Part shown: positions 13,516 through 26,999 of the stretch, piece after piece
How positions within the stretch are numbered: position 1 is the first letter of the stretch
How the letters are laid out: every line of letters begins with the position of its first letter
NCBI RefSeq assembly: GCF_051014685.1
Contig: NC_135049.1
Span: forward strand, 32,319,531 to 32,383,530
Reading direction: 5' to 3'
DNA length: 64,000 bases
Source of the DNA: Ptiloglossa arizonensis
Taxonomy: Eukaryota; Arthropoda; Insecta; Hymenoptera; Colletidae
Program-made: the position numbers and the translations under genes
Notes under the pieces: generated by a model
Told to the model about the DNA's origin: nothing
The model's database searches: none
What the model saw: only the letters and a program-made list of their open reading frames with translations

Positions 13516-16500
13516 ATAGTACGCCACCAGCCGTCGATGAAATTGCATATTCATACGCGGACTCGGTTCTTTCCTACCGACGAAAAAGTAACGCGTGACG
13601 GAACAATGAGCGTGGTCGTAAATCCTGGCAGGTGGTAATCCTGATTCATGCCTCGTTCCAGTATTAACCTCGTTAATCCGTCGGGGTTGCGGCAACTTCG
13701 ATCGATGATACTCTACGCGCGCCGTCGCCTAATTACATAAACATTTCACGGGACTGCCTCCCCGCGTAATCAGCCGCGATAGCTTCGATCGAGGAGAATC
13801 CCCTCGAAATCGTACTTACACCTTTCGTTCGTTGAACCTACGATTTTTCAGTATCGGTTCTATCGTTGGAAAGTCGACGACGAATCAAAAGTCGAGAACA
13901 ACGATAAAATGTTCGTTGAGACGCCCGACGATAACGCGTGCGTTTACATTTTTGCCATTTATTTACTTTATCGCGTTCCAATTGGACATGTTTGTAGAGA
14001 AAATGGAAATTTTCACAAAACTTCCTTAATTGGACGTCGCACCTCTGCGCCTGAACAAATGGAATCCGACGGAACGTACGCGAAGGTGCCGGATGGAGCT
14101 GTTGGTCCAAGAAGATTTAGCCGACCGTAGATTATGGGGAAACTTTTCGTCCCGGAGAGTGCCCGATAAAGCTGACGCGAGAAGCTACGGAACCGGTCGG
14201 ACGGAGAACGTTTCGGGAAAAGGTTTCGAATGTAAAAGGAAAACCGTGCAACCTCGTCCGACTTTTACAACGAAAACAACGAACGAACATCGGGCGTCTC
14301 GATTCGATCTCGGTTTTCCATCTCGGGAGAAACATTCTTCCTTCCTTCGATTCTTATATTTTTTTTGTTTCTTTCTCGCGAACAATAGCTACTTAAATAG
14401 TTGTAAACAAAAAGGAAAAACACCGGTTCGATTAAACGTATTTAGATAACGAATCGAAAGGGGGAAAAGAGCACCGTGGCATTTGTTCCGATCGAGAGAT
14501 TAGAAATTCATGCACGAAGGTGTTTGCAACCCCTTATCGGGCATATCGATCGCGGTTGGGGGTCGTGCGTACTTAGGCCCGTAAAACGTGTCGCGTAATC
14601 GGTCGAGGGGCTTACTTTTCAAAAGAATCGTCGACGTTTTGCGGTAAAGCGATCACAACCCTTCCGGCGAGCAAGTACCAACTTTTACGCCGCGAACAAT
14701 GAACGGCGTCGTTGACCCCTCCCACTTAAACATTCAGGTACGTATACCCCTATGGATTATCGTCTCGTACTATCGTGCGGAGAGTTTTATGCGACGACGA
14801 AAAGGGATCCCTGCTTTTCAATCGTAATTCGATACAAATTCGAATCCTCCCGTTCTCTCGTGTTATCGGTTGACTTCGATCGCGCAAGCCTCGAAGAGAA
14901 GCGGCGATTAGAATCGATCGCTATTAGCGAGGCTGCCTCGTAAATTCGATCGAAGAATCGGAGAAGATTCGTTCCTTACGATCGCAAGGGACGCGTCGAA
15001 AAGGGTTCGAGCGTTTCGATCGACCCCTTTAACGTTCGCGGACCCCAATTTCGGAAAAAGAATTTGTCGGCGAAACGGTTTCGTGCATTTCGGTGGCCAC
15101 AAAAGCGACAGGGTTTCCTAAAGAGACTCGAGAGATCGTTCACGGGGGTTGTTTTCAAATACTGTCCCGGTCTGAAAGATATCATCGACCCCTCTTCGGG
15201 CTTTTCACGTTTCTCGAGAGTCTGGACCTTGTTCGCGACGAAAGGGTTGCGAGTCAAAGGATCCATTGAAAGGCAACCTGGAGGACTAATTTGAACGAAA
15301 ACGATCCGGAAAACTCGAGCCCGGTACGAGAATTATTACACCTATTCTCGCAGGTGTACTCCCGTGGGTCGTGACTCGTCGCGAAACCTCGTACCCCCTC
15401 GTGCGCGGTGAGTTTCTCGCGCCGAAACAAAGAACACGGACGATTTCACGAGGTTCGAGATCGTTGACGTTTCCGTTTCGCTAATTCGTGGAAAAGACAG
15501 CAGCGTAGGGGAAAAAAGAATTCGGCTCGTCGGGCGGCACACGTGCGCGCGTCTCGCCCTGCGAGGGGGTATATCGAAGGAGACGGTTATCGAAGCTACC
15601 TCCCATGGGAGCTGCTTCTCTCGTCTTACGAACACGAAGATCCTCGCTTCCGTTACGAAAATAAAGCACCGACCGGGAGAGGCGCCCGCGAACCGTATCA
15701 GCTCCCGAACAAACAAGAAGAGCGAAAGCGTTCGATTGTGCTGCCAAAAGCTATTACGGTTCTATTCGTAGGCGGCCCGCCATCTAAAACGGAAGTAAAT
15801 CAGGGCCTTGTTGACGTCGGAAAAGAAACGAGGGAACGCGCACAAGTCCCATCTAATCTTAACTCGTTCGCTCTCTTTCCCTCTCTCTCTCTCCTTCCAT
15901 GTTCATCGTCGTTCTCGTTTTACCCGCGAATAATTTCCACTTTGTTCGCGCGGAGCGAAATCGCTCGATTCGAGTCGAACGTTCACGGTGCTCCGTTTGT
16001 TTACGGTTCGTTCGCACTTTCCTTCTCGCTCGTTTTATTCCCCGTTCGATATTCGTGGGAATGTCTCCCACGCTTGGAAAACGGGGACGATTCGAAAGGC
16101 GTCGCTTTTCCGGGTCCTCTGGATAGCTCGATAACCTCTCGAACGACGTTAGGCGTAGTCACCGTTTAGAAGAACCCTGGACATAAATTCCACCCCCTCC
16201 GATTATCCCTGACACCCCCGACTGGGTAACTGCCAAGAACGGCGGTGGTTAGCGAAGATATTACCGTGTGGGATTGATGCAAGGCCGTGTACGACGAAAA
16301 ACGGGTCAACGAAGAATGCTATCGTCGCGCGAGAATAACGCAAATACGGTGGATAAGGGCACGAGAAACGACCATCGAATTACGCGTAGGTGTCGCTTAT
16401 TCGACATCTTTCTCATCGAGTAGTTTTCCCTCTGTTCTTCCGTTTCTTTTTTTTCTTTTACATCAAATTTGTTCTCGATCCGACCGAGCAATATCGCTCT

Positions 16501-17826
16501 TAGCATGGAAGATTCCATCGTTTGCAAAGTTGGGAGATATATGGTATTATTATCTCTTCCCAATCCCGAAGAACGGACTCAAATTTAAACTTTACACCGT
16601 ACCAATGGGAATACTGTTTTATATAAACCTTCAGGGCGAATGTACCACCGAGTGTCTCTCCTCCTTTACCTCGAGAAACGAAATTATTTTCCCACCGATC
16701 CGACGCGTCGAAAATTTATCGCCGCGGCAGTTACTCAATAGCCCGGTACCGTTTCTTTCTCCGAGAAACAGGCGTCCGTTCGACGGAGAAAACGAATGAG
16801 TTTATACGATTCACGCCACCCCCGATCGTCCGGGACGCCCCTTCGAGCGCGAAACGTCGAGAAAGGTGTACGAGGGGGGCTCATCGAGGTCGGAAGAGTC
16901 GAAGGGCAGGTAGGAAAAATAGAGTCCGTGCTCGCCACGGGAGGTCCGGACACGATAACGAGCATCGTTCTCGAATCGAGGCTCTCATTGTCGTTTCGAC
17001 CATTCGTCGCCGTTGTATCGTATTATCCCCGCGCGTGTTACCATTTTCCTTGGACCGTTTCGCCTCTTCCGCTTCCTTCGTTGTCCCCCGTACGCCTCGT
17101 AGTCGTCCCGAAGGCAGCTGGGTTCTCCGGTGTTCCGCGAAGAGAAATCCCCGTATAATTAGGATTCGTCCGATTCGGGTTCGCGCAGAGAAAACGTCGA
17201 CGAGACGTTACAAGAGAATTAACGAGGACGAGGAAACAAGGTTCGTTATTTTACAACGTTTCGTCGTTATCCCGCCGAGAGGGGTTTCCTCCCGTTCGAG
17301 CCATCGAGCGATTCTTATTTTATCGCGAAGCATCGTTTCTTTTTTAAACCGGGCATAAAAAATATACCAGTCACCGGACAGCAATTTATCCGATCCGCGC
17401 GACGTGACGGAACGGGAGACGGTGGTTGCGTTGAAAAAGGTGGCCCCGGCCAGCCTCCGTTATCCATAGAACTCTCGCGATCGATCGATTATCCTAAAAA
17501 ATTAAGAGCAATGATTTCGCAACGTCTATCTCACCCTCTCTCTTCGTTGCGCCATATGGTGCTCCATTATCGATGAACAGGCGACGAGCAATCGATCGAG
17601 TCTCGCGCTCCAAATAAACACCAACGAAGCGGCGAGAAAATTACCGGTGAAAGAAAATCGGGGAATTTCGAAGAATGGACTTACCGTGACGATACGGAGA
17701 TCACCTTCGCGAAGAAAAATTGTTGAAAAACTAGCGTCAACCCTCGACGTCGATACAAAGTATCGGATAGTATCAATGTCTCTGGTTTTGGTTCGCAAAC
17801 TTGCTCGCTTTGGAGAGCTGCACTGC

Positions 17827-17888
17827 GTCGGTACGCCGCACCGACGTCGCCGTCGAAAAAGATTCGTCGGTCGGTGCGGCGTATCGAC
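17827..17888. other. 62-nt near-perfect inverted repeat (hairpin)
   Basis: The arm 17827-17845 pairs with 17870-17888. Fourteen base pairs are perfect (TACGCCGCACCGAC against GTCGGTGCGGCGTA), and the stem extends outward through one G:T wobble and four more pairs. The loop is 24 nt. The size is within the range of pre-miRNA hairpins, but the stem is short and I know no miRNA with this sequence. It could also be a chance palindrome or a protein-binding site. Confidence 0.6.
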
Positions 17889-19530
17889 TTCGTTTCGAAA
17901 TTTCAGACCTCAACGTCGAGCACCGTAGACCCAAAAAGCTTAGCGAGTCCCATCGTCCCGCGACTTATGGTTCCCTCGATCGACCAGCTTGTCCATTATC
18001 CCCCCCGAAATTAGTCAGTGGCTACCGCGTATGCCACGGTTACTGTCGACGTTTCGCCGTCAATAATAAGTGCGTGCCGTCGTAATAACGTCGACAGGAT
18101 AAATACCAGTGATAAGACCCTGTAATTAGGTGGGTAGACTCTCTCGAGTCCGAAGGGGTTCCCGCGCGCGCGTCCGCGTTACCCCGTGTGCGTTGTTCAC
18201 CGCACAGGCACCACCTCCCACATTGGTCGAGGTGGTCAACCCTTGACATACATTACAATGAGAAACGTAAGCGAACGTAGAATAGCATGAATGCATAATT
18301 TACCGTGAACCGGTGGCGGCACGGGCCACGCCGATGACGAGGGGGTGGCGCGACGGGTAACGGGGTTCACGCTCTGTTAACCCCGAGAACGGGGTGCATT
18401 TCGTACCTCCTCGTGACGCCGCGGATGAACGGCGGTTGTCCAAATGGAATGACGTTTCCTCTGTTCCGACGCGAAAAGTGTTAGCTTCTTTGCGCCTCGA
18501 GGATCGACTCGTTCGAAGGCAAGATTCTCCGTCGATCCGTGTACGAGTTATCGCGCCTAATCGAGGGATCGTCGCACACCACCGTTGTACGCGGATCGAC
18601 GATTTGCCAAACAATGGAAAGCAAACGCGCGAACCGAGCCGAGTAATACCCGGTTTTTCGTACGGGAACGATCGAGACAGGAACGATGGGTCAGCTCTGT
18701 TTCGAGAAACAAGATCGACGACAGACCACGGACCAAGGGGTACCGCGTGTAAAATTATCTTCCCTCGGTCGGTGAACGAGCGAGCAAGAAAAATAGCACC
18801 GTAGCGAGAACGAAGGAGAGAAAACGCCGTTCCGGCGGGTTTTCCACCCGCTCCGACGTCGCTTCGTCCGCCGCTAATTGGCGAGAATGACGCACGACTC
18901 TTATAATTGCCCGAACGAAGCGAAGAAACCGAAGGATGATATGTTTCTTCCTCTCTCGCGGACCGTGCTCGAACTTTCCTCGTTTTCCTCGGAAATTTTC
19001 GTTCGTTATCGTATTACTTTCTCCCGGCTTCGTTAAGCGTAATATTTTTAGGGGATCTCGTTACAGTTGACCTCGGCCCGCGTAAACCGATACCTCTTCT
19101 TAATTGTTCGCAAGAGGTGCACCGGTTTTTCGTAGACGGTAATTCGTAACTATTGTACGTTCGCTCGAGAAAAACTCGAGGAACGCCGCCAAGAGGAAAG
19201 AGAAATAAAAGGTTCGAGACGGTGCGACACAGCGACGAAGGTTGTCGGGAAGGGTGCTTCAATTAAGCCTTAATTAGTAACCTTATTTCGCGACCGTGCA
19301 ACGAAGACATCGAAAGCGGCGAAGCGAGAGCTATCGCTCGAAAGATTTAGGGGAAAGGACGCGCAGCGATCTTGACTAGCATTGTCGCACGAGGGCGAGG
19401 AGAGGTGCTCTTCGTCGCAAATTTATGTTCCAGCTTCGATTCTTGGTTTCTTTGGACGAGACCGTGGCAGCCCCAAGGGGAAGACCTCTTGGACACGGAG
19501 CGGTTCTTTGCTCGTTTTAACGCGATGGCG

Positions 19531-19883
19531 TCACGGTGGCCAATGACCGCATCTGCGGTCGACTTTCCGCCTCGTTCGTAACCGATCTCGTAAATGCATC
19601 CTCGCGAAAGAATTTTCTCGACGAGCTCGAATATTTCCATCGATATACCGAGACCAACGAACACGGAAGCGCATACGCATCGACGTCGATGCTCCAAGTG
19701 AACGAATAAACTCGCAAATTTAACGCGGATCGGGGAACAAGTTTAAAACGACAAGAGAGTCGGCTTCTCGAGAACGTAACCGTCGCTTCGTTGAAACGAT
19801 CTCGAGCTCCGCTTCCATACTCCCGAATCTCCCTTTCATCGTCCTTAATCGAATGTCTTCACGGTGGCCGATGACCGCTATCT
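19531..19883 (+). repeat. Repeated TCACGGTGGCC motif block, two copies (third, weaker, at 20834)
   Basis: The segment TCACGGTGGCC(A/G)ATGACCGC occurs at 19531-19550 and 19859-19878, about 328 bp apart. A weaker form with TCACGGTGG, then TGCATCTG(T)GG, occurs at 20834-20861. The first copy ends in the dyad GACCGCATCTGCGGTC. The origin is unknown; it may be an old local duplication or repeated binding sites. Confidence 0.5.
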
Positions 19884-20000
19884 ACCCGCCCGTCCGTTCT
19901 TGCCCTTCGTTGCTTCGGGACTAGTTGCTTCTTTCCACGACGCGTCTCCTTCCACGGTTAGATTTAAGGCGTCACGGAACATTAAGCATCGCCGCTGCTA

Positions 20001-20050
20001 GACACCCTTCGACATCCTTCGACACCCTTCGACGCCCGTGGACACTCGAC
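20001..20050 (+). repeat. 10-bp tandem repeat (minisatellite-like)
   Basis: Three clear units of GACA(C/T)CCTTC at 20001, 20011 and 20021 are followed by two degenerate units at 20031 and 20041. Confidence 0.75.
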
Positions 20051-21100
20051 CGGAGGCAAATTCGAAGGAACGACTCGATCGTTGGATAATTATCGTAAAT
20101 TCACGGAGCCTCTTCGCCCGTAACGATTCTCGTTTTCCCGTAACACCGTACGTTTCCTACGGCGGAGCAAATTTCTCCAAATATCGATCAAGTGTACCGC
20201 CACTTTTCATCCGTGAACGAGCCACTCCAATTTCGATAGCTTCGATGCCGCGCAAAAGTGGTTTCGAACCTTTCCGATCCTGTACATCGTTCGACGAGAG
20301 AATTCGCTCGTGCCCGTCTATCGGTTTAAGTATTTCTTCCGATAGGGACTCGCGGGACAAAAGCGAATTTAATGTACTGCCAAGCACAGGGCGAGTAAAT
20401 CGAGGCTATCGGGGAAATCGACGGTCACGGTCCATCGACGATCGTAAAAACGTCACGGAGAGGGAACGTGGCCGACGAAATGTGGAATTAACGAACGATC
20501 AACCTTTCTCCGATAATCCGGCAACACCCCGGAGGGCTAGGTCAGGTCGAATCCATCGCAACGCGAACTCCGAGCGAAAATAAAGGAAACGCGATACGTT
20601 CCTTCCACGCGTGGTAAGCAACATATGCGTCGGCAAAGCGTCCACGAAATTGTATGCGGATGCGAACGACTCGATCGCGTCGCACGAACGCCGACTGAAA
20701 ACGCGCCCGCGGACCGTGAAGAAAGAAAAGGGCAATCGAGAATATGGAAATGCACGAAGAATACCTTGGAGGATGTTTCCCCGAAGCCACGCATATGGAA
20801 GCTATTCCGGGGGTTGTCGAGCAACGATCACTGTCACGGTGGTCAAAACTGCATCTGTGGTTTTCGGTGGACCGAGCGGTAACCCTCTTCGCGTTACAGA
20901 ACGTCGGACGCTGATCGGTCTCGACGCGTGCAGGACCGGGGATCTCTCACGATCTCGTCTCTTCCCTCTTGAAAAATCGAGCGAGTTTACAACGGAAAGG
21001 AAAACCGATCGATCGTCGCTTTCGAGACGAATCTGTTCTTTGCACGGGACGCTCGAAACCCAATGGTACTTCCCAGACGCGCGGGTTACGAAGTATTATA

Positions 21101-21231
21101 TTCGGTTGTTCGGAAAGTCATTTCGTTTTCGAAAATGGAGAATATATAATTTGATAAAATGTTTAAACGATCTGAGAAAATCGTGTTTCATTTTCACCGT
21201 AAAAAACGAAATCACTTTCCGAACAACCTAA
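21101..21231. mobile_element. 131-bp mariner-like MITE with terminal inverted repeats and TA target duplication
   Basis: The left end begins TTCGGTTGTTCGGAAAGTCA and the right end, read in reverse complement, begins TTAGGTTGTTCGGAAAGTGA. They match at about 27 of the first 30 positions. Each end is flanked by TA (21099-21100 and 21232-21233), the target duplication made by Tc1/mariner transposases. The interior is AT-rich and too short for a transposase. Termini of the GGTTGTTCGGAAAGT kind are typical of mariner families in insects, so this is read as a non-autonomous, deleted derivative. Confidence 0.8.
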
Positions 21232-24200
21232 TATTATAGAATACACGACGCGTTACAGAAACTGTCTATGCAGACGCAAAGGAGGATAAATTCTTCTTAA
21301 TTATTTTCCTAAGCGGTACAGATTTCGAACAGCGCAAGAGACGAGCAATTTTCTCGTCGTTGAAAGTAAGTACATCTCGTGCCCCAAAGTCTTCCGTATT
21401 GCCGAATCTTTCCGCTCCAGCCGATCAATTAAGATGCGATTAAATTGTGTTTCACGATTAAGCGAAGATTACCCTCTTCCCACCGTAAAACACACGCGTT
21501 CGCCGATAGGATCTTTAGATACCTACTGTATTATTCGACCGAGTACCCGTAATAATTGGATCGTGCAACGAAGGAAATAAACGAGACGCAACGATCGAGA
21601 CACGCGACGAGAAACCAGCCCCGTCTCGCGGGACATCTCGCGAACCGTGCGCAGTACTTAACGCGTACTCGGTTAAAACGATAACCATGCTCGAAACGGT
21701 CTCGTTGCGGCGTAATCTAGCGACGAGGCAACTCGATAAGAAGCGTCTGCTTAAAAAAAGGAAAAAACAAAACTCAAAAAAGCATCTCTCGACCCCTCGG
21801 TCGTTTATCGTCGCGCGCCGTGTAAGCGAGAAACACCGAGAGAAAAAAAACGCGTATTCGGAGGATCCCGAATTCTTTCGCGGATCCGCGAGTCTCCGTT
21901 GCGGGTTGTCGTCGCGACGAGCAAAAAGAGCCAACGGAGCCGGAGAAACTGCGGACAAAAGCGACAGGAGGGAACACGATGTCTCGGGGATACACGGCGA
22001 GGAGAAAGAGGATGACAAAGACACGGCAGAGTGTCCAGGCCCTGGCTCATAATTTTCCGCCGAGCGACGCGCAACGCGCGACGCCCGACGTGTACGTGTC
22101 ACCGCGTCGCGACGCACCCGTCCGTCTCATCGCGGCTGGAACACCAAAAAACGAACCCACGGCTATTTTATCGCCACCCTTCGAGGCGGAGATTCCTCCG
22201 TTTTTCGGTCGAAAACGAGGACCGGGCGTCGGACGCGCTCCTCTAACCGTTTCGCGGCTTTGTACCGCCTCTCTGACGGGAAACGGTTCTCCCTTTCGAT
22301 TCGAGAAGCCCGCACGGAGCACAGAGTATCGAGACTCGCGTTGTTTCGCGGAAAATCTACCCGAAGAATCGAGGATCTCGATGGAAAAGGGGCACGGACT
22401 CACGGGTCGTCGAATCCTCGACGAATGTAGCGTTCGTTGCTCCAACGTCTGGCATTGCCAGATAATTACAATGTAGTCGCGCGAGTCTCTCGAGAAGATT
22501 AGTCCTCCGGAGACGCGCACAGTTGCTTGTAAATTTAGAGTATCGAAATCGGACCTACGCGCTCGCGAGGCAACGGTCGAAAGACGAACGAACAATTTTA
22601 CAACGGGCGGGAAATATTCGTGGAGACGAAAAACAATGTAACGTTGGTCGAACGACGCGGGAATTCCACGCTCCGTGAATCGAATACGCGGCAAAAGAGC
22701 CGGCCGACTTACCAGATAACCCGATACATTAGGCGGTTTCCTATTTATTCCGAGGAAAATAATCCGACCTAAGCGGGCGTCGAAAGTGGGCAGCGAACGA
22801 ACGGGCGCACGGACGCGTTTTATTGGGCCAGCCCGGTTGACAGCAAGAGTGACTGCGCTCGTAAAAGCCTCGTATAAATAAAATCGCCGGGAATATAATT
22901 GTTGCCGAGAGCCAGCAACGTTCTGTTCCGCGCCAAAGTATAGAACGCGGTCAGCTGTCGCCACTCCGTTCTCCAGCTTTTAACGCATTTTTGCCTCGAT
23001 TCCTCGAGACCGTTCCTTTCTTCCCTTCCCTATTCGTTTCGATTCGTCGATCCACGTAGCGAAGTTTCGCGTCTCGCGATCCCGATCGATCCACGATCCC
23101 GATACCGAGTTTTCGAAACCACCGTAACGACCGAATCTCGTCTCTTCCGGGAGACCGAGTTCCTCGAACTTTCGAGCGAGCGTCGCGATACCTCGCGCGA
23201 AACTCGAAAACAAAGAAGTACGTACAGAGGGTATATAAATCGGGAGGAAAGTTTCCAGGCACCGTTCCCTCGCCCTCGTTCGTCGATCACCCTTCCGTTG
23301 AAATTCGTTTTCCCTGACCGCGAGTATTTTTTGCCTTCGATTCGTGTTTACACAGGGGCCGCGTTTTGACAGCGAGCTCTGGTATTTTTGTCCGAGATTA
23401 ATCGCCACGGGAGTCGAACTTCGACTCGTAGGTATCGTCGTAAATCTAGAGCGTGTTTGTTTATCGAGAAATCGGGTATCCTTTTCCGTGGAGGGCGCGT
23501 CGTTCGTACGGCGCACCTATTCGCGAAACGTTCGGTGGTGGTCCTTTCGTGTAAAAGTCGATCGTAACGGGAAGGTATCGAAGAAACTGAGAATAGGCGT
23601 TTTCGTTAATTCGAATCAGAAGCAGGAACCGAAGAAAAAGCGAGGGAGGCTCGGTGAGCAAGGGAAAGGATCGGGGTTCTCGCGTTAAGGCGAAATCGTT
23701 ACTCGACACCCTTGTGTAACGGGAGCCAAGCCGCGGCCATGAAGAAGACCAATGTTCCGGGACATAAAGAATCGTGGTTCGTCGAGTCCCTGAAAATCGA
23801 CACCACCGTGACGCCGGCGCCTGTCGTCGTCCCGGTTTCCACGCGAACCGCGTACACTTCGACTTTACGAGAACTACGGAATTCCACCACTTTCCCTCCG
23901 AATCGAAAACGCGCGCCGCAACGCGCGAATGCAGCACCCGAATTCGGAAAACCGCAGCCCCCTTTGTATCCATCGTCTTTGAAAATATCGCGCGCGCAGA
24001 GGGAACAAAAGACGTTCCCTGCCTCCCTGCCTCCCTCCCCCGTTTCTCCTTTCCGATTCTACCGACGTTCAAATTTCTGGAGAACCGGCCGCGAAAGAGT
24101 CTTTTTAACCCCGAAGAGTTTCCGTCGAGAAAACGCCAAAGGCCCGACTGGTATCGTTTAGAAACCAATCAGCTTCTAATGAAGGTGGAGCTTGACGAGG

Positions 24201-24316
24201 AAATCTCCACCTACTCTTAAAATGAGCTATTTCTCTCCTCTCTTGCGTGCGTGTCTCTCCGCGTGGAAGGCAGAACGCGTCGGGGAACAGAGGGGGATGC
24301 GAGGAAAGAGAGGGGT

Positions 24317-24342
24317 GGAGGAGGAGGAGGAGGAGGAGGAGG
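24317..24342 (+). repeat. (GGA)n microsatellite
   Basis: About eight GGA/GAG units inside a longer purine-rich stretch at 24290-24390. Confidence 0.9.
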
Positions 24343-26999
24343 GAGGAACGAAGAGGAGAAACAAATGAAGAGGCCGAGGAGGAGATCTTCAAGTACGTTT
24401 TAACTCGGCCAAGTCAGTTGGCATCCCGCCGCACCGACTAATACGATGGCTTCGTTCGAACACAGTTTCCGCGGTGATCTTTCGGCAGAATCGATCGTCG
24501 GTCAGTCGTGATTTACGCGGACGCTACCGCCGACCGGGTGAACGGTACCTAACACCTTAATCGCGATCGAACGACGATGGACAAATTTTTACGCAGTGGG
24601 TGATCGTCGCGAGAACTTTCGTCCGGGAACGTGGCGCACCGATCCCTCGGGAGACTCGTAAACAAATTTCGCGTCCTCTTCGAAACGAACTTTTCCAACC
24701 TGGTAACGCGTCGGGTACCGAGGATCTCGCGCGAACGAGAAACTTTTGCAACGCTTCCAGGAGAAACTATGACGGATATTCTCCAACGTCTCTGATCCAA
24801 CCGCGGAGAACAGAGAACATCGTACAGAGCGACGCTCTTGAACGCTAACCGACTCGAGAAACGTTCAATTTTTCACGATCGATTTTAACCCAGCTCGCAC
24901 CGACTCCGTCCACGGACAATCGATATTCGTGCGATACGATAATCGAACCTCCGTGGTTCTCTCTGTCCCGTCTAATAATCCATCCTCGCGGTTGCAGCGC
25001 GAAGAGCGAAGGGCAGAGACGCTCGTTGACTCGAGACGCCCCTTTGCGACGAGGGCCCCAGGAAAACGTGTTATCGTAATCGATCGCAACGATGGGCGAA
25101 ATCTCGATCGTAACCGTCGGTAACGCGTTCAACGGCGAAACGCCGAGCTGAGAATCGCGGGGCCGAAACCCCGTCACGAGAGACGAAACGATTCAAACGC
25201 GGATCCAGGGTGATTGCGCAAAGATTGCATCCATCGACGAACACGAATTCGAATCGATGCGCCACGATCGACGACCGTAATTCAACGTGGAAACGTTTCG
25301 ACGATAATTATTATCGGTAAACCGTTCGGTGATCGTTCGAATACGAAACGAGAACGCGAAGCAACGAGGACAAATAGCGAGGCGGCTAATATTTTTGGAA
25401 GACCGATAAAACTCTTTTTCCCGAAGCTCGTAAACACATTGAGCCGTGCTCCACCGGCACGTGGCCCACGAGACCTTAATTGCTCCGTCACGCTTCACCT
25501 CGGCGATGCTTCGATTAACATATTCGGATGCAAATTACGCGCGAAAGGTCCACCTCGTATATCTTCGTTCCTCCGTAAATAATTGTCGCGTCTAGGTGAA
25601 CGACACCGCGGTTTCGGCGAAACCGTAGACAGCTCGTTTCCGGAGCCCCGACAACGCGGGAAATGTCGTTCCGCGATTCGTTCGACAACGCCTCGACGAG
25701 ATCGTCGTGCGACAACGTTCGTCCCCGCGACACGATATAATCGATCACGAGGCATCCGCGAGGATCGCGGCGTACTACGAAAAGAACGAAAGGGACGTTG
25801 ATCGACGACTTCTGTGGAAAATGTTGTGCGCGAATACGGAACAAGAGGGAAACAACGGCGCGATAGTTTCGCAGCCCGCGAATCCTCACGCGCCGCAAGA
25901 CTTCACGGTCTCGCGCCTTTTATCGACACCGACTCACTCGTTGGGTAAGAATCCTCGAATCAACGATATCTTTCCCTTCTTCGACGATTATTTGCTCCGT
26001 CTTGGAACGATTCGATTGCGAGCGAAACGGATCGGTGGAGAAAATTGAGAAAAATAGACCGCGGTTCGCGCGACAACTTGCACCTACGAGTGATCGAAAT
26101 CTCGATAGTTCGGAATACTCGAAACGATACGAAATTCTGACCGATATCGATCCGCGATAGGAAAAACCTTGCAACGACGCGACGTCGTCTTGGTTATATC
26201 ATCGAGAAATTTAATTAGGATAACTAAACGCGCGCACGTGATGCGCCGGTATCCCCGAAGGAGGAGGTTACGTACAACCCGTTCGACGAACGCCTTCGTT
26301 TTGAAATTTCCGTTCGGTTGAATTGTACGCGCGTTTCGTAATTCGAAAAAAGGAAGGAACAGCCGAGACTTTCGCGTCGCACGGTGGTTTACGTAATTTT
26401 CCGTAGCGTGTTCGATATAATTCGCGCAAACCGCTTACGTAACGCGACAGGAATTGCTAACCGCGGTTTAGAGATCGCGCGTTTCGCAGAGAGGCAGACA
26501 ACCGGAATATATGTATACCCTTGACGTGTTTCCACGTTCAATCCATGGTCCACGATGCGTTTGATTCCATCGAAATCGCGCATTTCCAGTCATGCTGTTC
26601 GCGTTATACCGCTTTGATGAATGCCCAAGCACAGTGGAGTCATTCAAGAATAGCCGCGCCTGTGCCGCCGCGCTCCTCATTCTCCTTTGCTTTTTTCAAC
26701 GCGTTGCTTCTTTATCGCGTATCGCGAGCGGCATCTCGGGGCCATCCCGAGTCGGATATTCGGTTTCTTTCGCGCGAACAATGATTTCGAGAAAGCAGTT
26801 ACCTTTGCCCTACCGTAAGCGGAGCGAGACGAGCTCGAGCTCGATCGAAACGTTTACTCGTAAATTTACCCGTGCTTCGACGAACCCGAGGAATTTCTCA
26901 GACGCGATCGATCTTAAGCCGAGCAACGTGGCCGTCGTCGAACTAAATCGTAACGAAAGTGAAAATTTGCAAATCTCGCCGCCCTGAATATTTAAATAG

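Larger units (their letters stand above)
1412..26999. other. 25.6-kb CpG-rich region without recognisable genes
   Basis: This stretch is GC-rich and crowded with CpG dinucleotides. Every frame is open for long distances, but the translations are arginine- and serine-rich and have no domain, no consistent splice structure and no start context. These are the shadows expected of CpG-rich non-coding DNA. It holds simple repeats, a diverged tandem duplication (13.1-13.5 kb), a hairpin (17.83 kb), a 10-bp minisatellite (20.0 kb) and a MITE (21.1 kb), each listed separately. It lies between an unrecognised minus-strand gene and a plus-strand homeobox gene, so it may contain enhancers or 5' exons of either. 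I could not identify a 5' exon of the homeobox gene with confidence. Confidence 0.6.

Noticed and set aside
22047..22964. Long open frame (305 codons, minus strand)
   Set aside because: No motif, no credible start, same Arg-rich shadow composition as its neighbours.
26521..26784. 87-codon open frame with a hydrophobic stretch upstream of the homeobox gene
   Set aside because: A signal-peptide-like patch only; no continuation, no similarity and equally open alternative frames.
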